The notes: generated by a model from the sequence alone, not told the origin. DNA of 64,000 bases from Flavobacterium beibuense F44-8 (GCF_000769915.1 NZ_JRLV01000008.1:145945-209944); one strand, 5' to 3'; shown: positions 25,203 through 35,634, counted from the stretch's first letter. Numbers and translations are program-made.

Positions 25203-26552
25203 ATGTTTAAAAAAATATTAATTGCAAACAGGGGAGAGATTGCACTACGTGTAATCAGAACCTGCAGGGAAATGGGGATCAAGACTGTGGCCGTGTATTC
25301 TACTGCCGATGCAGAAAGCCTTCACGTAAAATTTGCTGATGAGGCTGTATGTATAGGTCCGGCTCCAAGTAATTTATCATATCTTAAAATGTCTAATATT
25401 ATTGCTGCTGCAGAAATTACTAACGCAGATGCAATACACCCTGGATACGGTTTCCTTTCAGAGAATGCTAAGTTCTCAAAAATATGTCAGGAGCATGGTA
25501 TTAAATTTATCGGTGCATCTCCTGAGATGATTGAAAAAATGGGAGATAAGGCTACTGCAAAAGCTACAATGAAAGCTGCAGGTGTACCTTGTGTACCGGG
25601 ATCAGACGGATTATTAGAGTCTTTTGAGCAGGCAGATATGCTGGCTAAAGAATTTGGTTATCCGGTAATGCTTAAAGCTACTGCCGGTGGTGGTGGTAAA
25701 GGTATGAGGGCTGTTTGGAAAGCTGAAGACCTGTTAAAGGCATGGGAAAGCGCAAGGCAGGAAGCCGGTGCTGCTTTTGGTAACGACGGTATGTACATGG
25801 AAAAACTTATCGAAGAGCCAAGACACATCGAGATCCAGGTAGTGGGCGATTCTTACGGAAAGGCGTGTCACCTTTCTGAGAGAGACTGTTCAGTACAAAG
25901 ACGTCACCAGAAACTTACTGAAGAAACTCCGTCTCCATTTATGACAGATGAGCTTCGTCAGGCAATGGGTGATGCTGCTGTTAAAGCTGCCGAATTTATT
26001 AAATATGAAGGTGCCGGTACGGTAGAGTTCCTTGTGGACAAGCACAGAAATTTCTATTTCATGGAAATGAATACCCGTATTCAGGTAGAGCACCCTATTA
26101 CAGAGCAGGTTATTGATTATGACCTTATCCGTGAGCAGATTTTAGTAGCTGCAGGTGTGCCAATTTCAGGTAAAAACTATCTTCCGCAACTTCACTCTAT
26201 CGAGTGTCGTATTAATGCAGAAGATCCTTATAACGACTTCAGGCCGTCTCCGGGTAAAATTACTACCCTGCACATGCCTGGAGGTCATGGTGTACGTTTA
26301 GATACTCACGTTTATTCTGGGTATACTATTCCGCCAAACTATGACTCTATGATCGCTAAACTTATAACTACTGCCCAAACAAGGGAAGAAGCTATAAACA
26401 AAATGAAGCGTGCATTAGATGAGTTCGTAATCGAAGGTATTAAAACTACCATTCCTTTCCACAGACAACTTATGGATGAGCAAGCCTATGTTGAAGGTGA
26501 TTATACCACTAAGTTTATGGAAACTTTTAAAATGAATGAGCCTAAGCAATAA
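25203..26552 (+). CDS. accC: Acetyl-CoA carboxylase, biotin carboxylase
   Basis: 449 residues. The ATP-grasp enzyme carboxylates biotin on AccB. It begins [20 protein letters not shown]. It carries the glycine-rich ATP loop [15 protein letters not shown], the [18 protein letters not shown] motif with its catalytic Glu and Arg, and the carboxy-terminal [16 protein letters not shown]. It is the last gene of the cluster and is followed by a strong terminator at 26571. Confidence 0.97.
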   Translation: MFKKILIANRGEIALRVIRTCREMGIKTVAVYSTADAESLHVKFADEAVCIGPAPSNLSYLKMSNIIAAAEITNADAIHPGYGFLSENAKFSKICQEHGIKFIGASPEMIEKMGDKATAKATMKAAGVPCVPGSDGLLESFEQADMLAKEFGYPVMLKATAGGGGKGMRAVWKAEDLLKAWESARQEAGAAFGNDGMYMEKLIEEPRHIEIQVVGDSYGKACHLSERDCSVQRRHQKLTEETPSPFMTDELRQAMGDAAVKAAEFIKYEGAGTVEFLVDKHRNFYFMEMNTRIQVEHPITEQVIDYDLIREQILVAAGVPISGKNYLPQLHSIECRINAEDPYNDFRPSPGKITTLHMPGGHGVRLDTHVYSGYTIPPNYDSMIAKLITTAQTREEAINKMKRALDEFVIEGIKTTIPFHRQLMDEQAYVEGDYTTKFMETFKMNEPKQ

Positions 26553-26570
26553 GCTATAGCCATATTTTAA

Positions 26571-26597
26571 AGCCCCGCTAATCAGCGGGGCTTTTTT
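26571..26597 (+). terminator. Terminator after accC
   Basis: AGCCCCGCT and AGCGGGGCT form a 9-bp GC-rich stem around AATC, followed by TTTTTT. Confidence 0.92.
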
Positions 26598-26723
26598 ATT
26601 TGAGGTTTATCTGTTTTTTAAAGCAACTCATCGGGAAAATCAGTCTCTTAATCGAGGCTTTTTTTCTTGCGAATGTTTTCTTTCTATATTAGTCGCATCA
26701 TTAACTAAAAATATACTCCAACC

Positions 26724-27092
26724 ATGACCAAAAAATTAACGGGCAGGGTAAAAAACCTTGTTAGCACACTAGTTCTTGCTTTACTGTTTTGTGTAACGGC
26801 TAATGCTCAGGATAAAGTTTCTGAAGGGGCTGCAAAAGTTACTACACACATGAAATCTCAATTATCACTTAATGATAATCAATATTCGCAGGTGTTAGCT
26901 ATAAACAAAGATTATTTGAAAAAACTGGATGAAAATCCGGGTGCTACTGCTGTGCAGAGATCCAAAAAGAAAAAGGCTTATGATGAAGATAGAGATAAGA
27001 AACTGAAGTCGGTTTTAAACGATTCTCAATACAAAATATACATTGCAAACCGTTCTGCGAACGCAAGAGTGTATAAAGAAGCATTAAAATAA
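26724..27092 (+). CDS. Small secreted protein, Spy/DUF4890-like
   Basis: 122 residues. A signal peptide (about 1-28) ends NAQ. The mature part is a long charged helix with two repeated cores, LSLNDNQYSQVLAINKDYLKKL and LKSVLNDSQYKIYI, the pattern seen in Spy/CpxP-like and DUF4890 periplasmic proteins. Whether it is a chaperone is unproven. It stands alone after the acc operon and has no clear partner. Confidence 0.7.
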   Translation: MTKKLTGRVKNLVSTLVLALLFCVTANAQDKVSEGAAKVTTHMKSQLSLNDNQYSQVLAINKDYLKKLDENPGATAVQRSKKKKAYDEDRDKKLKSVLNDSQYKIYIANRSANARVYKEALK

Positions 27093-27286
27093 TAAATTTA
27101 ACAAAAATTTAACATATTTAAAATTTAATTGAAAATGATATAAAGCTAGGCTAAATCAGGTCTTCGCGTAATTTATTATTTAATTTCATTTTATATGTTA
27201 TATAAATCTTAAGAATCCATTAGGGTTTTTTGACCATTAGGTGTTAATTTTGTAAGCGAAAAAGAAAAATTAAACCAAAAAAACCT

Positions 27287-27739
27287 ATGAAAAAGTTAGA
27301 GATGCCCTTGTTTAATAACAGTTGCGGCAAACTCTTTAATGACAAAATCATTTTAGCTTCTGCACACAGAGAGAATGAGATTGAATTTAAAGAGGTGAAA
27401 AAAATCAAATTCGGTATGAATACCGATTTGAAATCGATTATGTGGGCATTGATGCCAACAAGTATTTTTGTGCTGTTGTATATGCAACGTAAAATGCTGG
27501 ATGCACCTATGTTCTTTTTACTTTCATTTGTAGCGATTGGTATTTCTGTATTTACAGTTGCCATGAGCGAAAAGAGCTATTATGTTCTTGTAAAAATGAG
27601 AGATGGTGAAAACCTTAAATTAAGGGTTTCTTCAGATAATAAAAAGGATGCCAAGAAATTTGTTGAAATGTCGATAAAAAGACATTCAAGGTATTCAAGA
27701 TCAGGTTCTAGTCTTAAAGTAGTAAAAGAAGCTGCTTAA
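27287..27739 (+). CDS. Hypothetical membrane protein
   Basis: 150 residues with two hydrophobic helices near residues 50-67 (IMWALMPTSIFVLLYM) and 75-95 (FFLLSFVAIGISVFTVAM). Hydrophilic, lysine-rich ends flank them, with the Ser-rich tail RHSRYSRSGSSLKV. I do not recognise a family. TAATTTTG at 27245-27252 may be its -7 element. It shares a bidirectional terminator with the glutamate-synthase-like gene. Confidence 0.7.
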   Translation: MKKLEMPLFNNSCGKLFNDKIILASAHRENEIEFKEVKKIKFGMNTDLKSIMWALMPTSIFVLLYMQRKMLDAPMFFLLSFVAIGISVFTVAMSEKSYYVLVKMRDGENLKLRVSSDNKKDAKKFVEMSIKRHSRYSRSGSSLKVVKEAA

Positions 27740-27760
27740 TGATATAAAAGTTGATAAAAA

Positions 27761-27790
27761 AAGCCCCTGAACTTTCAGGGGCTTTTTTAT
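27761..27790. terminator. Bidirectional terminator
   Basis: AAGCCCCTGAA and TTCAGGGGCTT pair over 11 bases, with A/T tracts on both sides (AAAAAA before, TTTTTT after). It serves the plus-strand membrane protein and the convergent minus-strand gene. Confidence 0.9.
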
Positions 27791-29374
27791 TTAAAAGCTT
27801 TCTGCTGATGCTCTTTTCCAAAAATGCATGAAAGACTGCGGTACGGTAGATTCGTCCAGTAAACAGCCTTTATTAAGCTCAGGGTAGGTCTCTTCAAAGG
27901 TTTCTATCTTAATTCTGTCTACGCGCATACTTACGGCGCTTCGGCCTACTTCGTCAGGATGCCTTAATCCGGCAGATGCCATTAGTTCCATGGCACTCTT
28001 TACAGTTTCTTCCTGAAAGCGTGCTACACGTATTTTTTTCTCTTGTGGTACAAGTCCCTTAACAAGTGTAGGGTCTTGGGTGGCAATACCTGTAGGACAG
28101 GTGTTGGCATGGCATTCCAGTGCCTGTATGCAACCAAGGGCAAACATCATACCTCGGGCAGAGTTACAAAGGTCGGCTCCTGTAGCCAGTGTTTTTACAA
28201 TATCAAATCCGCTTACAATTTTTCCGCTGCAAATAATTTTTATCTGGTCTTTAATACCAAAACCTACAAGGCAGTCATAAACAAAAGCAAGAGCATCACG
28301 TAGTGGCATTCCTACGTGGTCAGAATATTCCTGTGGGGCAGCGCCTGTTCCGCCTTCACCACCATCAACAGTTATGAAATCAAGGTAGGTTTGGGTTTCA
28401 ACCATAGCCTTGCATATAGCTATGAATTCTGATTTGTTACCTATACAGATTTTCATCCCAACCGGTTTTCCACCCGAACCTTTACGAAGCAACTTTACAA
28501 AGTCCATAAGTTCTAACGGATTGGTAAAAGCTGAATGGTAGGGTGGAGATACAATGTCCTGTCCTTTTTTTACAATCCTGATGGCTGCAATTTCATCGGT
28601 AACTTTTTCTTTAGGGAGTATACCACCATGTCCCGGCTTAGCGCCCTGAGAGAATTTTATCTCGATCATTTTAACCGAATCCATAACGGCGCGTTTGGCA
28701 TATTCGTCATAACTGAATTTACCGTCGTGATCACGACAGCTAAAGTATCCTGTGCCAATGTTCCAAACCAAATCGCCGCCTTCCTTTAAGTGATAAGGTG
28801 ATAATCCACCTTCGCCTGTGTTATGATAAAACCCTCCAATTTTGGCTCCGGCATTAAGAGCAAGTATGGCATTTTTACTAAGAGAACCATAACTCATGGC
28901 ACTAATGTTATAAAGGCTTGCCGAATAAGGTTGCTCACATTGTGACGAACCTATTATGACTCTTGGATTAAAGTTAATATCTGCAAAAGGTATAGCTTTT
29001 ATGCTGTGGTTTATCCATTGGTAGCCTACGTCGTAAATGTTAAGTTGAGTACCAAAAGGCATGGTGTCCAGTTCTTTTTTACTGCGTTGGTAAACCAGGC
29101 TGCGTTGCAGTCGGTTAAAAGGTTTTCCTTCCAGGTCTGTCTCTATAAAGTACTGACGCATTTCGGGTCCTATGGATTCCAGTACATAACGAAGGCGACC
29201 CAGTAACGGAAAGTTTCTTCGTATGGTTTTTTTAGACTGGTACATGTCGTATAACCCCATACATATTAACGGGAGGAATATTAACAGCAGTAAAATGGAT
29301 TTCCATTCAATGTAGGTAAGCAGGGCAATAATAGATAATGATGTAACGCAGAATATAAGAAATATCTTTCTCAT
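27791..29374 (-). CDS. FMN-binding glutamate synthase family protein
   Basis: 527 residues. Two hydrophobic segments at the N-terminus (about 5-45) anchor it in the membrane. The rest is a GltB-like FMN barrel with the FeS ligand region GCIQALECHANTCPTGIATQD carrying three cysteines, the motif TVDGGEGGTGAAPQEYSDHV, and HSIKAIPFADINFNPRVIIGS near the start. This is the archaeal-type GltB-like enzyme, lacking the amidotransferase domain. It probably uses ammonia or another donor. It is a single gene, with its terminator shared downstream. Confidence 0.88.
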   Translation of the reverse strand: MRKIFLIFCVTSLSIIALLTYIEWKSILLLLIFLPLICMGLYDMYQSKKTIRRNFPLLGRLRYVLESIGPEMRQYFIETDLEGKPFNRLQRSLVYQRSKKELDTMPFGTQLNIYDVGYQWINHSIKAIPFADINFNPRVIIGSSQCEQPYSASLYNISAMSYGSLSKNAILALNAGAKIGGFYHNTGEGGLSPYHLKEGGDLVWNIGTGYFSCRDHDGKFSYDEYAKRAVMDSVKMIEIKFSQGAKPGHGGILPKEKVTDEIAAIRIVKKGQDIVSPPYHSAFTNPLELMDFVKLLRKGSGGKPVGMKICIGNKSEFIAICKAMVETQTYLDFITVDGGEGGTGAAPQEYSDHVGMPLRDALAFVYDCLVGFGIKDQIKIICSGKIVSGFDIVKTLATGADLCNSARGMMFALGCIQALECHANTCPTGIATQDPTLVKGLVPQEKKIRVARFQEETVKSAMELMASAGLRHPDEVGRSAVSMRVDRIKIETFEETYPELNKGCLLDESTVPQSFMHFWKRASAESF

Positions 29375-29489
29375 AAGTAATAGTGTTTTTTTAGATGAAT
29401 GCAGTGATTGCTTTTTTAAGTATAGTAAAGATATAACTTTAAGCCCTGTATTTGTTAGGTTTTATTAATTTGAATTTATTATAAACAAA

Positions 29490-29515
29490 AACCCCAAAGC
29501 CATTGGCTTTGGGGT
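29490..29515 (-). terminator. Terminator of the C1 peptidase gene
   Basis: AACCCCAAAGCC and GGCTTTGGGGTT (29490-29501, 29504-29515) form a 12-bp stem followed by TTTTTGTTT on the minus strand. Confidence 0.9.
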
Positions 29516-29540
29516 TGTATAGTACTAAAACCGGATGGTT

Positions 29541-30740
29541 TTATTTAATGTCTAATTTTTTAGCAATAGATGAAGGAACACCACCTTTGTGTAAAAGAAT
29601 AGCAGTGGTTTTGTACTTTACAAAGTTTTTAGTCATGTACATATACCCCTGGTAATCGTTTGTAGCACCCCAAGAGTTTTTGATAATGTAGTACTCTTTA
29701 CCGTTTTGATCTTTAGTAATACCTACAATGTGCATACCGTGATCGTCAGTAGTATTGTAGTTGTCAAAAGCTTCCTGACGAAGATCTTCAGTGATTTCCA
29801 TTTCAGGTTGAGGGCCTTTAAAAATGGCCTCTTTTTCCTGTGGGTTCATTTCTTTGTAGTCTTTTGCAGGGATATAAGCTACACCGTTAGTCCAGCTAAA
29901 TCCTTTTTCGCTAACATCACCGGCCCAAGCTACAGTATAGCCCTTTTTAAGTGCATTGTCAATAATGTCTGTAAGTTCATTCATCTTAACGTTGTATACC
30001 TGATCAAGAGACCAGTTATCCGGTACCATAAGCGTGAACTTAGTATAGTAAGGGTGCTCTTTGAAGGAAGAGATCTCTACATAATCATCGGCATTTACAC
30101 CTACAACTTCTTTAGCAAAAGTTTGCGGAGTGTATGTTTTTCCTTTGTACTTAAATGTTTCAGGAACTTCACCAAGGTAAGAGTCGATAACAGCAGTATA
30201 GGCTTTAATCCAGTTTGGAGTAAGTTGTCCGTTAGGGTTTTTTACAACAGCTTCAAGAAGACCTTGTGCCATTGTTTGCATTTCTGCAAATCGGTTACTT
30301 TTTGTACCGTAGTTAAGCCCTGTGTATTCGCTTTGTGGTAAAGCACCATACTGGCGGTACATGTTTATTACATCGTGTAGAGCACCGCCGTCACCTAAAG
30401 TGATAGCACCATGCATGCGTACATAGTTTTTACCTTTTTCTATATAAGCATTACGTGCTGTATATATCTGAGAGATTTCGATAGGCTCTTTACCCATTCT
30501 TATCATTTCTGACTCGATGAATGAATTTGCCGAATAGCTCCAGCAGGTACCCGATGATCCCTGACTTTTTACAGGAGTGTTTTCAATGTTTATTACTTCG
30601 GTAAATTCAAACGAATCCTTACTGTTTTCGCTCTGGTTGTTCTTTAAAGAGTTAACCAGGTAGTCCTGTGCAAATCCGGCATTCATACCTGCCAATAGCA
30701 TGGTTGCCGCAAGAAATGGTTTAACTGAAAATTTATGCAT
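29541..30740 (-). CDS. Secreted C1-family aminopeptidase (bleomycin hydrolase / PepC-like)
   Basis: 399 residues with a signal peptide ending at GFAQ (about residue 25). The papain-like catalytic Cys66 lies in SQGSSGTCWSYS, the His in TTDDHGMHIVGI and the Asn in YIIKNSWGATNDYQGY. The insertion pattern fits PepC/BLMH-like enzymes. Those are usually cytoplasmic hexamers, whereas here the signal peptide places it in the periplasm or outside. It lies beside an S9 peptidase, so the two may digest peptides together. Confidence 0.88.
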   Translation of the reverse strand: MHKFSVKPFLAATMLLAGMNAGFAQDYLVNSLKNNQSENSKDSFEFTEVINIENTPVKSQGSSGTCWSYSANSFIESEMIRMGKEPIEISQIYTARNAYIEKGKNYVRMHGAITLGDGGALHDVINMYRQYGALPQSEYTGLNYGTKSNRFAEMQTMAQGLLEAVVKNPNGQLTPNWIKAYTAVIDSYLGEVPETFKYKGKTYTPQTFAKEVVGVNADDYVEISSFKEHPYYTKFTLMVPDNWSLDQVYNVKMNELTDIIDNALKKGYTVAWAGDVSEKGFSWTNGVAYIPAKDYKEMNPQEKEAIFKGPQPEMEITEDLRQEAFDNYNTTDDHGMHIVGITKDQNGKEYYIIKNSWGATNDYQGYMYMTKNFVKYKTTAILLHKGGVPSSIAKKLDIK

Positions 30741-30800
30741 AGTAGTTTTAATTATATAGTTTTCAAAATAGTCGCTAAAAGTACTTAAATGTTACAGGTA

Positions 30801-32696
30801 TTACAAAGTTTCTTTAAGCCATTTAAAGAACTCCCTTTGCCATACCATCCCGTTTTGAGGTTTTAAAACCCAATGGTTCTCGTCCGGGAACATTACAAAA
30901 CGGCTTTTTATACCACGTAGTTGTGCAGCCTGGAAAGCTTCCTGACCCTGCCCTATAGGAACCCTGAAATCTTTATCACCCTGGAAAATAAGAATTGGAG
31001 TATCCCATTTATCCACATAATTTATGGGGTTAAACTGAGTATATGTTTTTTGTGCAACAGCGTTGTCTTTTTCCCAATATGGTCCGCCACCATCCCAGTT
31101 GGTAAAGAATACCTCTTCGGTAGTGCCATACATACTTTGAAGGTTAAATACACCATCATGAGCAATGAAAGTTTTAAAACGTTTGTTATGGTTTCCGGCA
31201 AGGTAGAATACAGAGTATCCTCCGTAGCTGGCACCTATAGCTCCAAGTCGTGCTTTATCAACATAAGACTCTTTAGCTACATCGTCAATAGCCGAAAGGT
31301 AGTCGTTCATTACCTGTCCGCCCCAGTCTTTACTGATGGCTTCGTTCCATTCTACACCATGACCCGGCATACCTCTTCTGTTAGGAGCAACAATGATGTA
31401 TCCCTGTGCTGCCATAACCTGGAAGTTCCAGCGGAAAGAGTAAAACTGTGACAGTGCCGATTGCGGGCCTCCCTGACAGTAAAGTAGGGTAGGGTATTTT
31501 TTAGAAGCATCAAAATCAGGCGGAAGTATTACCCATACCAGCATCTTTTTCCCATCGGTAGTGGTAACATACCTCTTTTCTGTTTTGCTTAGTTTTATTT
31601 TTGCGTATGCAGCATCGTTTACGTGAGAGAGCTGATTCCAGTCTTTCTTTTTAAGGTCGTAGCTGTAAATCTCGTTTGCATGGTTCATGTCAGATCGCAT
31701 TACGATAATGTTTCTGCCGGAAAAACCTACAACGCTGTTTACATCCCAATACCCATCTGTTAACTGAGTTACTCTGATAGCTATTTTAGTAAGCCCCGGG
31801 AAGTTAACCTCAAATAATTGTTTTGTTCCGTCAATAGGGGCAAGGAAATAAACCTTTTTACCGTCTTCACTCCAGGTAAACGAATCTACAGTTCCGTCCC
31901 ATCCGGCAGTAAGGTTAATGTCCATTCCTTTGTGGCGAACAATAATATCATTCTTATCGGCTTCATAACCGTCACGCTTCATTTGTAGCCAAGTAAGGTC
32001 GCCCTGTGGTGAAAATGCCGGCTGAGTATCATAACCCGGATTATTAGGAGTTAAGTTCTTTGTGGTTTTTGAAGAAAGATTGTATTCATACAAATCAGTA
32101 TTTGTACTGGTAGCATAAGCTGTACCCGCTTTCTTTTTAGAAACATAAACAATGTTACCTTCAGGTGTCCATGTGTAATCTTCCTCGCCACCAAATGGTT
32201 TTTGCGGAGAATCATACGGCTCATCTTTCATGATGTCGGTAAAATTGTCAGTGTCATTTACCGGGCTGTAGCCTACATGGTTGTGTTTTCCTTCGTTCCA
32301 TGTATCCCAGTGGCGGTAATCCAGTCCGTCATATATTTGTACGGTAGACTTGTCCAGTTCAGGGTAGTAGTCGCCCCCGTTAACTTTTTCAACCTTAATT
32401 TCCTGGCTGCTTAAAAGGTATTTTCCGTCTGGCGACAGGTTACGGTCTTTAAGCAGGTTTTTGTAATCTTCCACTTCAGTAGCATTGCCTCCGTTTACAG
32501 GTATACTGTAAAATTTGGAGTCAAACTTGTTTTCCTCTACCGATGGTACGGATACTTTATAAACTATGTTTTTTCCGTCTTTGGTAATACCAAGGGCGCT
32601 AACCCTTCCCAGTTTCCAAAGCAGCTCGGGAGTCATGTGTTGCGCCGAAGCCGATAATCCCATAATACTCAAGGTTAAAATAAGTAGCTTTTTCAT
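30801..32696 (-). CDS. Secreted S9 family peptidase (acylaminoacyl-peptidase type)
   Basis: 631 residues. A signal peptide (LLILTLSIMGLSASAQ) is followed by a beta-propeller (about 30-370) and an alpha/beta-hydrolase domain. The catalytic Ser is in GASYGGYS (near residue 490), the Asp in FQGDKDFRVP and the His in PDENHWV. This is the DPP/APEH branch that removes small peptides. A promoter at 32721-32748 lies immediately upstream. Confidence 0.92.
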   Translation of the reverse strand: MKKLLILTLSIMGLSASAQHMTPELLWKLGRVSALGITKDGKNIVYKVSVPSVEENKFDSKFYSIPVNGGNATEVEDYKNLLKDRNLSPDGKYLLSSQEIKVEKVNGGDYYPELDKSTVQIYDGLDYRHWDTWNEGKHNHVGYSPVNDTDNFTDIMKDEPYDSPQKPFGGEEDYTWTPEGNIVYVSKKKAGTAYATSTNTDLYEYNLSSKTTKNLTPNNPGYDTQPAFSPQGDLTWLQMKRDGYEADKNDIIVRHKGMDINLTAGWDGTVDSFTWSEDGKKVYFLAPIDGTKQLFEVNFPGLTKIAIRVTQLTDGYWDVNSVVGFSGRNIIVMRSDMNHANEIYSYDLKKKDWNQLSHVNDAAYAKIKLSKTEKRYVTTTDGKKMLVWVILPPDFDASKKYPTLLYCQGGPQSALSQFYSFRWNFQVMAAQGYIIVAPNRRGMPGHGVEWNEAISKDWGGQVMNDYLSAIDDVAKESYVDKARLGAIGASYGGYSVFYLAGNHNKRFKTFIAHDGVFNLQSMYGTTEEVFFTNWDGGGPYWEKDNAVAQKTYTQFNPINYVDKWDTPILIFQGDKDFRVPIGQGQEAFQAAQLRGIKSRFVMFPDENHWVLKPQNGMVWQREFFKWLKETL

Positions 32697-33008
32697 CTAA
32701 AAATCTATATTAAACGGCCTTAAAAGTAGTGAATTTATTTAATAGCAAAAATTTATAAAAACAGCTGTTTTTTTGTTAGGGAAACAATAAAGAAAGCCAG
32801 TTGCTGTTAAATGTTTGAAAAAAGCGTAAAAGAACTATTTAAAAACAATAAGAGAACCAATGATTAAAAAAATATAGCTAATTTCACAAACTTAAAATTA
32901 AAGGCATGCACGGGTATGGTTTTTGATAAATAATCTGCTGTTTTGCCTTTGTATAGCGGTGCTTTTATGCGCTTATTTTACCAACACGATATTTAATTTA
33001 AAAGAGAT
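32697..33008. other. Intergenic region between the S9 peptidase and dedA
   Basis: 312 bases, AT-rich. It holds the minus-strand S9 promoter near its left end. I found no RNA gene, repeat or open frame of note; the dedA promoter must lie in the right half but no full consensus was clear. Confidence 0.4.
32721..32748 (-). promoter_or_regulatory. Promoter of the S9 peptidase
   Basis: Minus strand TTG (32748-32746), 17 bases, TACTTTTA (32728-32721), one base off TAnnTTTG. It precedes the start at 32696 by about 25 bases. Confidence 0.6.
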
Positions 33009-33728
33009 ATGGACAGTTTCCACTGGACACAGTTATTAAACCCGGAATTTTATATTAATCTTGAAATTGGCGGTGTAGCAGTAGGTATTTACGTTGTATT
33101 GTTTATCATTTTTGCCGAAACCGGACTTTTTGCCGGGTTCTTCCTTCCGGGGGACAGTCTTTTGTTCCTTGCCGGGATTTACAGTACAGAACTTATGCGT
33201 TCACTGGTTTACTTAGAAGGTGATTTTTTAAATGTTCTGGTTTTAGCATTATTAGTAGCAGGAGCCGGTATTGTAGGTAATACCTTTGGGTACTGGTTTG
33301 GAGCTAAAAGCGGAAGCTTCCTCTACAACAAGAAAGATACTTTTTGGTTTAAAAAGAAATACCTTATCCAGTCGCACGACTTTTTTGAAAAGCACGGCGG
33401 AAGGGCTATTATTTTTGCCCGTTTCTTCCCTATCATCAGGACGTTTGCACCTATCATTGCAGGTATAGTGAAAATGGAGCATAAAAAATTTATGCTGTAT
33501 AATATCATAAGTTCTATACTTTGGGCGTTTACGCTTATATTCGCAGGTCACTACCTGTATGAGCTTTTCCTTAGTAAGCTGGGTATTGACCTTAAACTGT
33601 ACATTGAATATATTATATTAATTATAGTTGCCGTGACTACGGTGCCGTTAATTCTTAACGCTCTTAAAGGTAAAAAGGTTACCGAAGAAGAAGCTAAAGA
33701 GGAGGCCGAAAAGCACGGGCATTTTTAA
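33009..33728 (+). CDS. DedA family membrane protein
   Basis: 239 residues, polytopic. The DedA signatures ETGLFAGFFLPGDSLLFLAG (near residue 40) and HGGRAIIFARFFPIIRTFAP (near 130) are present. The last is the conserved arginine/proline region implicated in proton-driven lipid carrier transport. The acidic, lysine-rich tail is EEAKEEAEKHGHF. The FAD oxidoreductase starts 3 bases after its stop, so they form an operon. DedA proteins affect undecaprenyl phosphate or phospholipid recycling. Confidence 0.93.
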   Translation: MDSFHWTQLLNPEFYINLEIGGVAVGIYVVLFIIFAETGLFAGFFLPGDSLLFLAGIYSTELMRSLVYLEGDFLNVLVLALLVAGAGIVGNTFGYWFGAKSGSFLYNKKDTFWFKKKYLIQSHDFFEKHGGRAIIFARFFPIIRTFAPIIAGIVKMEHKKFMLYNIISSILWAFTLIFAGHYLYELFLSKLGIDLKLYIEYIILIIVAVTTVPLILNALKGKKVTEEEAKEEAEKHGHF

Positions 33729-33731
33729 AAT

Positions 33732-34844
33732 ATGAATCTTAGCTATTGGGAAATTAAAAACTGGTACACGGGTGTAGACTATACCGTGGTGGGAAGTGGC
33801 CTTGTTGGGTTGCACACTGCGCTTCGTCTCCGTGAACGTTTTCCCGACAGCAAGATACTGGTGCTTGAAAAAGGACCTTTACCACAGGGAGCCAGTACTA
33901 AAAATGCCGGATTTGCCTGTTTTGGCAGTATATCCGAAATTATTGAAGATCTCAACACACATACCGAAGAGGAGGTTATAAATCTGGTGCATAAACGCTG
34001 GAACGGACTCAAACTGCTTAGAAGGCGACTTGGGGATAATGTTTTGGATTATAAGCCTTTTGGCGGATATGAACTTTTTCTGAAAGATAATAGTGATGGT
34101 TATGAAGAATGTCTTCGCAAACTGCCGTTTGTGAATGATGTGCTTCGTCCGTTATTTAAGTCGGATGTGTTTAATAAGGAGATAGACCGTTTTGCCTTTA
34201 AAGGGATACAGGAATATCTTGTTTTTAATCCGTTTGAAGGGCAGGTGGATACGGGTAATATGATGCAGGCTTTACTAAAGCAGGCTACTGCCCATAACAT
34301 TCATGTACTTAACAGCCATGCCGTAACCGGATGGCATGAGCAAACCGACCATGTTCAGGTGAATATCGGCGGGTTTGCATTCAATACCAAAAAACTTCTT
34401 TTTGCTACCAATGGTTTTGCCGAAGAACTTACCAATAAAGCCGTAAGACCGGCAAGGGCACAGGTACTTATTACAGAGCCTATCCATAATCTGGATATTC
34501 GCGGTACTTTCCATATGGATAAAGGGTATTACTATTTTAGGAATATTGAAAACCGAATTCTTTTTGGCGGTGCCCGTAACCTTGACTTTGAAGGGGAAAC
34601 CACTATAGAATTTGGTGAAACCGAACTGATACAAAACAGACTGGAGCAATTGCTTCGTGAGGTTATTCTACCGGAAACCGACTTTAAAATTGCTCATCGC
34701 TGGAGTGGTATTATGGGAATGGGTAGTCATAAAAAACCAATAGTGGAGCGTGTGTCACAACATGTATACTGTGGCGTTAGGCTTAGCGGTATGGGTGTGG
34801 CTATAGGCAGTATGATTGGTACAGAACTGGCCGATTTGGTTTAA
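33732..34844 (+). CDS. FAD-dependent oxidoreductase (DAO family)
   Basis: 370 residues. The Rossmann motif VVGSGLVGLHTALRLRE (about residues 20-37) binds FAD, followed by LEKGPLPQGASTKNAGFACF. The C-terminal part has MGMGSHKKPIVERV and a second nucleotide-proximal GVRLSGMGVAIGSM. This is the glycine oxidase / D-amino acid dehydrogenase type. It is coupled to dedA, which does not by itself suggest a substrate. Confidence 0.9.
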   Translation: MNLSYWEIKNWYTGVDYTVVGSGLVGLHTALRLRERFPDSKILVLEKGPLPQGASTKNAGFACFGSISEIIEDLNTHTEEEVINLVHKRWNGLKLLRRRLGDNVLDYKPFGGYELFLKDNSDGYEECLRKLPFVNDVLRPLFKSDVFNKEIDRFAFKGIQEYLVFNPFEGQVDTGNMMQALLKQATAHNIHVLNSHAVTGWHEQTDHVQVNIGGFAFNTKKLLFATNGFAEELTNKAVRPARAQVLITEPIHNLDIRGTFHMDKGYYYFRNIENRILFGGARNLDFEGETTIEFGETELIQNRLEQLLREVILPETDFKIAHRWSGIMGMGSHKKPIVERVSQHVYCGVRLSGMGVAIGSMIGTELADLV

Positions 34845-34935
34845 ATCTCTTTTTTCAAAACTCAATGGAATTTAATAAATTAGTATTCAACTAATTTGTA
34901 ATTTCGCTATATCAATCAAACTTACTATTACCTAC

Positions 34936-35634
34936 ATGATGCGAAAAATATTCCGCTTCCTTTTTAAATTATGTCTTTGGTTTGTCGCTATATCAGTATT
35001 ATCTGTTTTACTGTTCCGTTTTGTTCCGGTGCCGTGTACCCCGTTAATGGTAATACGTGCTTTTGAGCAAAAGGCAGACGGTAATGAAATGCATTCCAGC
35101 CACGACTGGGTTTCTATCGATGAGATTTCGGTAAACATGCAAAAGGCTGTTATAGCCAGTGAAGACGATACCTTTTTAAATCACAACGGCTTTAATTTTG
35201 AGGCCATGCAAAAGGCTTACGAAAGCAACAAAAAAGGTAAAAAGCTAAAAGGCGGAAGTACCATTAGCCAGCAAACGGCCAAGAACGTTTTTTTATGGCA
35301 GGGCAGGAGTTATTTCAGGAAAGGGCTTGAGGCTTATTTTACCATGCTTATAGAGCTGCTGTGGAGTAAAGAACGAATTATGGAGGTGTACCTTAACAGT
35401 ATTGAAATGGGCGACGGTGTGTATGGCGTGCAGGCTGCCGCACAGCACTGGTATGGCAAGGATGCTAAAAACCTAACGGCTTATGAGGCTGCCGGAATTG
35501 CAGCAATATTACCCAATCCCCTAAAATACAGAGCAACAAATTCATCGGCGTATATAAACAGAAGAAAGGCGAAAATAGTGAGGCTTATGCGCTACGTGCA
35601 ACTCGATTATAACGCAAATGAGAAAAAGAAATAA
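34936..35634 (+). CDS. mtgA: Monofunctional biosynthetic peptidoglycan transglycosylase
   Basis: 232 residues. One N-terminal membrane anchor (about 5-28, FLFKLCLWFVAISVLSVLLF) and a GT51 domain. The catalytic Glu lies in VIASEDDTFLNHNGF, followed by LKGGSTISQQTAKNVFLW and the second signature RIMEVYLNSIEMGDGVYGV. It polymerises lipid II glycan strands at the membrane. There is no transpeptidase domain. It overlaps the LpxR-like gene by 17 bases, suggesting coupling. Confidence 0.95.
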   Translation: MMRKIFRFLFKLCLWFVAISVLSVLLFRFVPVPCTPLMVIRAFEQKADGNEMHSSHDWVSIDEISVNMQKAVIASEDDTFLNHNGFNFEAMQKAYESNKKGKKLKGGSTISQQTAKNVFLWQGRSYFRKGLEAYFTMLIELLWSKERIMEVYLNSIEMGDGVYGVQAAAQHWYGKDAKNLTAYEAAGIAAILPNPLKYRATNSSAYINRRKAKIVRLMRYVQLDYNANEKKK